From Pelargonium cotyledonis (taxonomy: Eukaryota; Streptophyta; Magnoliopsida; Geraniales; Geraniaceae), in contig JAYMTA010000002.1 in the NCBI GenBank assembly GCA_036897625.1, positions 62,001 through 126,000 on the forward strand: a DNA stretch of 64,000 bases, written 5' to 3'. The position numbers and the translations under genes are program-made. Within the stretch, counting starts at the first letter, position 1, and each line of letters opens with the position of its first letter. Below the pieces are notes generated by a model that saw only the letters and a list, made by a program, of their open reading frames with translations, did no database searches and was not told the DNA's origin. Below, in pieces: positions 61,239-64,000 of this stretch.

Positions 61239-64000
61239 CTAGACAAAGAAGTCTAAACCAAACCTTATAAAAAAAAAATGTTTAGAGTACTCCCTTCTTT
61301 TAAGACTCAATAAAAGGTATTATATTCCTAAGAGTCTTTTAGCTTTTCTAATCCTAGAAATAAGATAGCTAACTAGGGTTCTACTAATTGAAACTGAAGT
61401 GTTTTCGCTTATGAGAGGAGTTCTTGTAGGAAAAAAACTATTAAGGTTTTGGGGTCCCTTTTGGCTAGTGTTCAAGATTACTGCAATAATTTAAAAGAAA
61501 AAGGTAGGTACTAGTAGCCCCTTTTTCTGGATGAAGGGTTCTTTGAAAAACTCTGGGTTACAGGTGTAGAGGCATTAGATAATAATAATATAAATAATAT
61601 TACTAAATTTTTAATTATCGGGATTTCTTTAATCTGGTCAATCTATATGTAACGTTTTACTCAAACGGAATTGCATGGAATTTCTAATAAAAAGGAATAA
61701 CATACACCCATTGTATTATTTGATAAGTAAAGCAGCCCACTCCTATATATAACAAGCATAGACGCTTCTCTTACAGCATTTTGTTAATAAGTCATAATTT
61801 TCTTAGTAAGCTCTTTGTAACCTTTATTATTTATTACTATTGACCACAGCTTTTTAGGATCCACCAGGAGTTCGTCTCTAGCAGGGTATGTTAGTACATA
61901 AGCAAGTCAAAAAATCCTTTAAAATTTTATAAGAGCAATGCTTGAAAAGCTGTGGTTTTATATACTGAATTTAGATGCACGGACTCTTTAAATAAGTTTC
62001 AAGAAGAGAAGAGTTTCAAAAGAATCTCTATTGAGGAATACCTTGTTTCGAATTCATTTATTGGTAACGGTACCTGGTAGTATAAAATCTAAGTTTTAGT
62101 TCCGTTTTCATTATTATAGGCAACCGCCAAAAGGAGTCCTGTGGTCTTAGAGAAAGGAAATCCTTAATTAGCACTTGGGTATTTATTTCTCTTTAAAGGT
62201 TATAGTAAGTACTCTATATATTAAGGATTTTATACTGCACTTGCTTTCTTTTAGCCGATAACGCAGAAACTTCTGGTACGACCTTTATTAGGATAAATAC
62301 GAAAATAATGTAGAGACACATATGACTTAAATTTTATGGGACCCCTTAAGAGATTGTCTACGCTTGAATTATTTTATAGAAAGTCAAGCCCCCCTAGAGT
62401 AAACTCTCCTATATTTTACATGATTTAATAAGGAACTCTTGTTCTTAAACTAGACACTTTCGTTACTTGGTTTAGTAGAAAACTCCTTATATAAATAGGA
62501 GCTATAAAGGGCTCCCTTTTCGCGCCTCTTTGATTTGACTTTTTTGGATCTTGACACAAAAATGAAACTGAACGATCTACTTTAAACTGCTTTAAAAGGC
62601 TGTTACTCCTAATAGCATAAAATTAAAGAGATTCGCTTCCCGGTTCTGTCGGTTTTTCATTATGAACTAGACTTGAACCTACAACCATACTTTCATTTAT
62701 AATTCGATACGAAAAAAGAGTAAGTATGGTAGACAACCAAGAGAGGGCTTAGTATTTATTCTCAAAATAGGGCTTATAAGGAACTGGAAGATAGTCTTAG
62801 TACAGTTAACCTAACACTAATACAAACACAAACAAGAAAAACAGACTTTCAGTTTAGTTTTATAGTAATTTTTAATTCAAACAACCCTTACACTTTTTTC
62901 TATTTACACTTTAACCCAGAATTGGAAACAGAGGAACACTTTCTTCTATAAATTTTATGGGCTAGAAAACCTAGCTGTGAATTACTTTTATATTTATATA
63001 GAGTCTTTAGGAGCTTTAGAAGAGCCTTACTGTACCCATATGGATAGGGTAAGTTAGGGGAGAGGGGTATCCCAAACAGTAATACACTTGATTTAAGTGA
63101 AAATTAGAAATACGAGTATAGCGGAAAAATCCTCCTAGTAATTAGGTCAAAAAGGGCTCCCCTTTGATAGATGTAGATTATAGCTCTTCGGCTTCCAAAT
63201 AAAACTTGTCGTCAAACCCCGGAATTTTATAGAATTAAATATTCTCTAAAGTTAGGTGATTAACAAGTATAGGTTTTTCTGTTAGGAGATAAAGTACCTC
63301 GCTATACTGCAGCTTGAAAGACCACTTTATTATATTATTAAGAATTTCTTTATTGTTATATACTTTTAAAAGGAAACCCTATTACTTATAATAACTTAAC
63401 TTAATCTTTGTTTTGAGGTAATTTATGTAACTAACTCCTTTAGAGACAAGGCATTCCGCTTTTTGTTTAGCTAACAAGGCGTAACCTGACAAATTGGATG
63501 GGAGATTCCTACAGTCAATAAGTATAAGTATAGCTGGTATTCCCTATTTTACTGAAGTTCTAATAGGCTCGCTTATTATAAAATCCCATAAAAATTCATA
63601 ATTAGGAGGAACCCATCTCCTATAATAGCATAAACAAAAGAGTATCTCATATATAAGGAATTTAGGAACTCCACTTTTATATAACCTTATACTTCTTTCT
63701 GTGTATATAATACAGACTTAATCACTCATTGAAGTCTCCATTATTCTAGCTAAAAATTTAATGAAAAAGACACCAAATTAAGGTATATGGCCCCCCACTC
63801 CCACTAATTAAAGTGATAATTGAAAGACTCCTTAAGGAGCAGGAATAGATAAAAGCACCTATTCAATTTATACTGGAATTCCTTCTCACGGCATGCTTTT
63901 ACTTAAGAAATAGAACTACTTGAAGCTAAAGTAATAACAAAGTTATGGATTTGATCTTATAATCACCTGGATAGGCTAGAGTCTCCGTGCTCTAATTTAG
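61239..64000. other. Noncoding stretch to window end
   Basis: Apart from the lone T-arm at 62661 nothing is seen; no open frame above 60 codons. Confidence 0.6.
62661..62690 (-). pseudogene. Lone tRNA T-arm
   Basis: The minus strand reads GGTTGTAGGTTCAAGTCTAG, a T-arm with one stem mismatch, recalling the trnW/trnI type. No other tRNA part is seen. Confidence 0.2.

Overview
This window is an AT-rich organellar-type sequence (about two thirds A+T by eye) with almost no recognisable genes. I found no protein-coding gene I would defend. The longest open frames are only about 100 to 110 codons, overlap other frames or a tRNA, and match no family I know. At this composition a stop is expected about every 13 to 14 codons, so a few open stretches of 100 codons are expected by chance in 64 kb over six frames.

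What is real is a set of tRNAs and tRNA remains. Two are near complete: tRNA-His(GUG) at 41229-41301 (+) and tRNA-Asp(GUC) at 54029-54103 (-), both close to plastid-type plant tRNAs. A third, at 37536-37608 (-), has a tRNA-Lys-like body with a UCU (Arg) anticodon. Around them lie damaged copies resembling native plant-mitochondrial trnK, trnF and trnS, plus a trnY-like relic and several lone T-arms. Plastid-derived trnH and trnD beside mitochondrial-type trnK, trnF and trnS is the mix known from seed-plant mitochondria. An orphan group II intron domain V at 44204-44240 fits as well. I therefore read the window as intergenic DNA of a large, AT-shifted plant mitochondrial genome. A bloated plastid genome of a green alga is a weaker alternative. 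I cannot name the species.

Layout. 1-12 kb: noncoding with tRNA-like pieces around 4.3-4.8 kb, two decayed trnK copies (5.7 and 7.7 kb) and a 23-bp direct repeat. 12-37 kb: noncoding, with one copy pair of a tRNA-like repeat (20.9 and 29.0 kb), a 13-bp perfect inverted repeat (27.9 kb) and pyrimidine-rich tracts. 37-46 kb is the richest part: trnF-like, the Arg(UCU) tRNA, trnH, a tRNA-like hairpin, the domain V, a mixed trnK/trnM-like relic and a second trnF relic. 46-64 kb: mostly featureless apart from trnD and a trnY-like relic.

Gene names rest on remembered family sequences and on structures folded by hand; no search or folding program was run.
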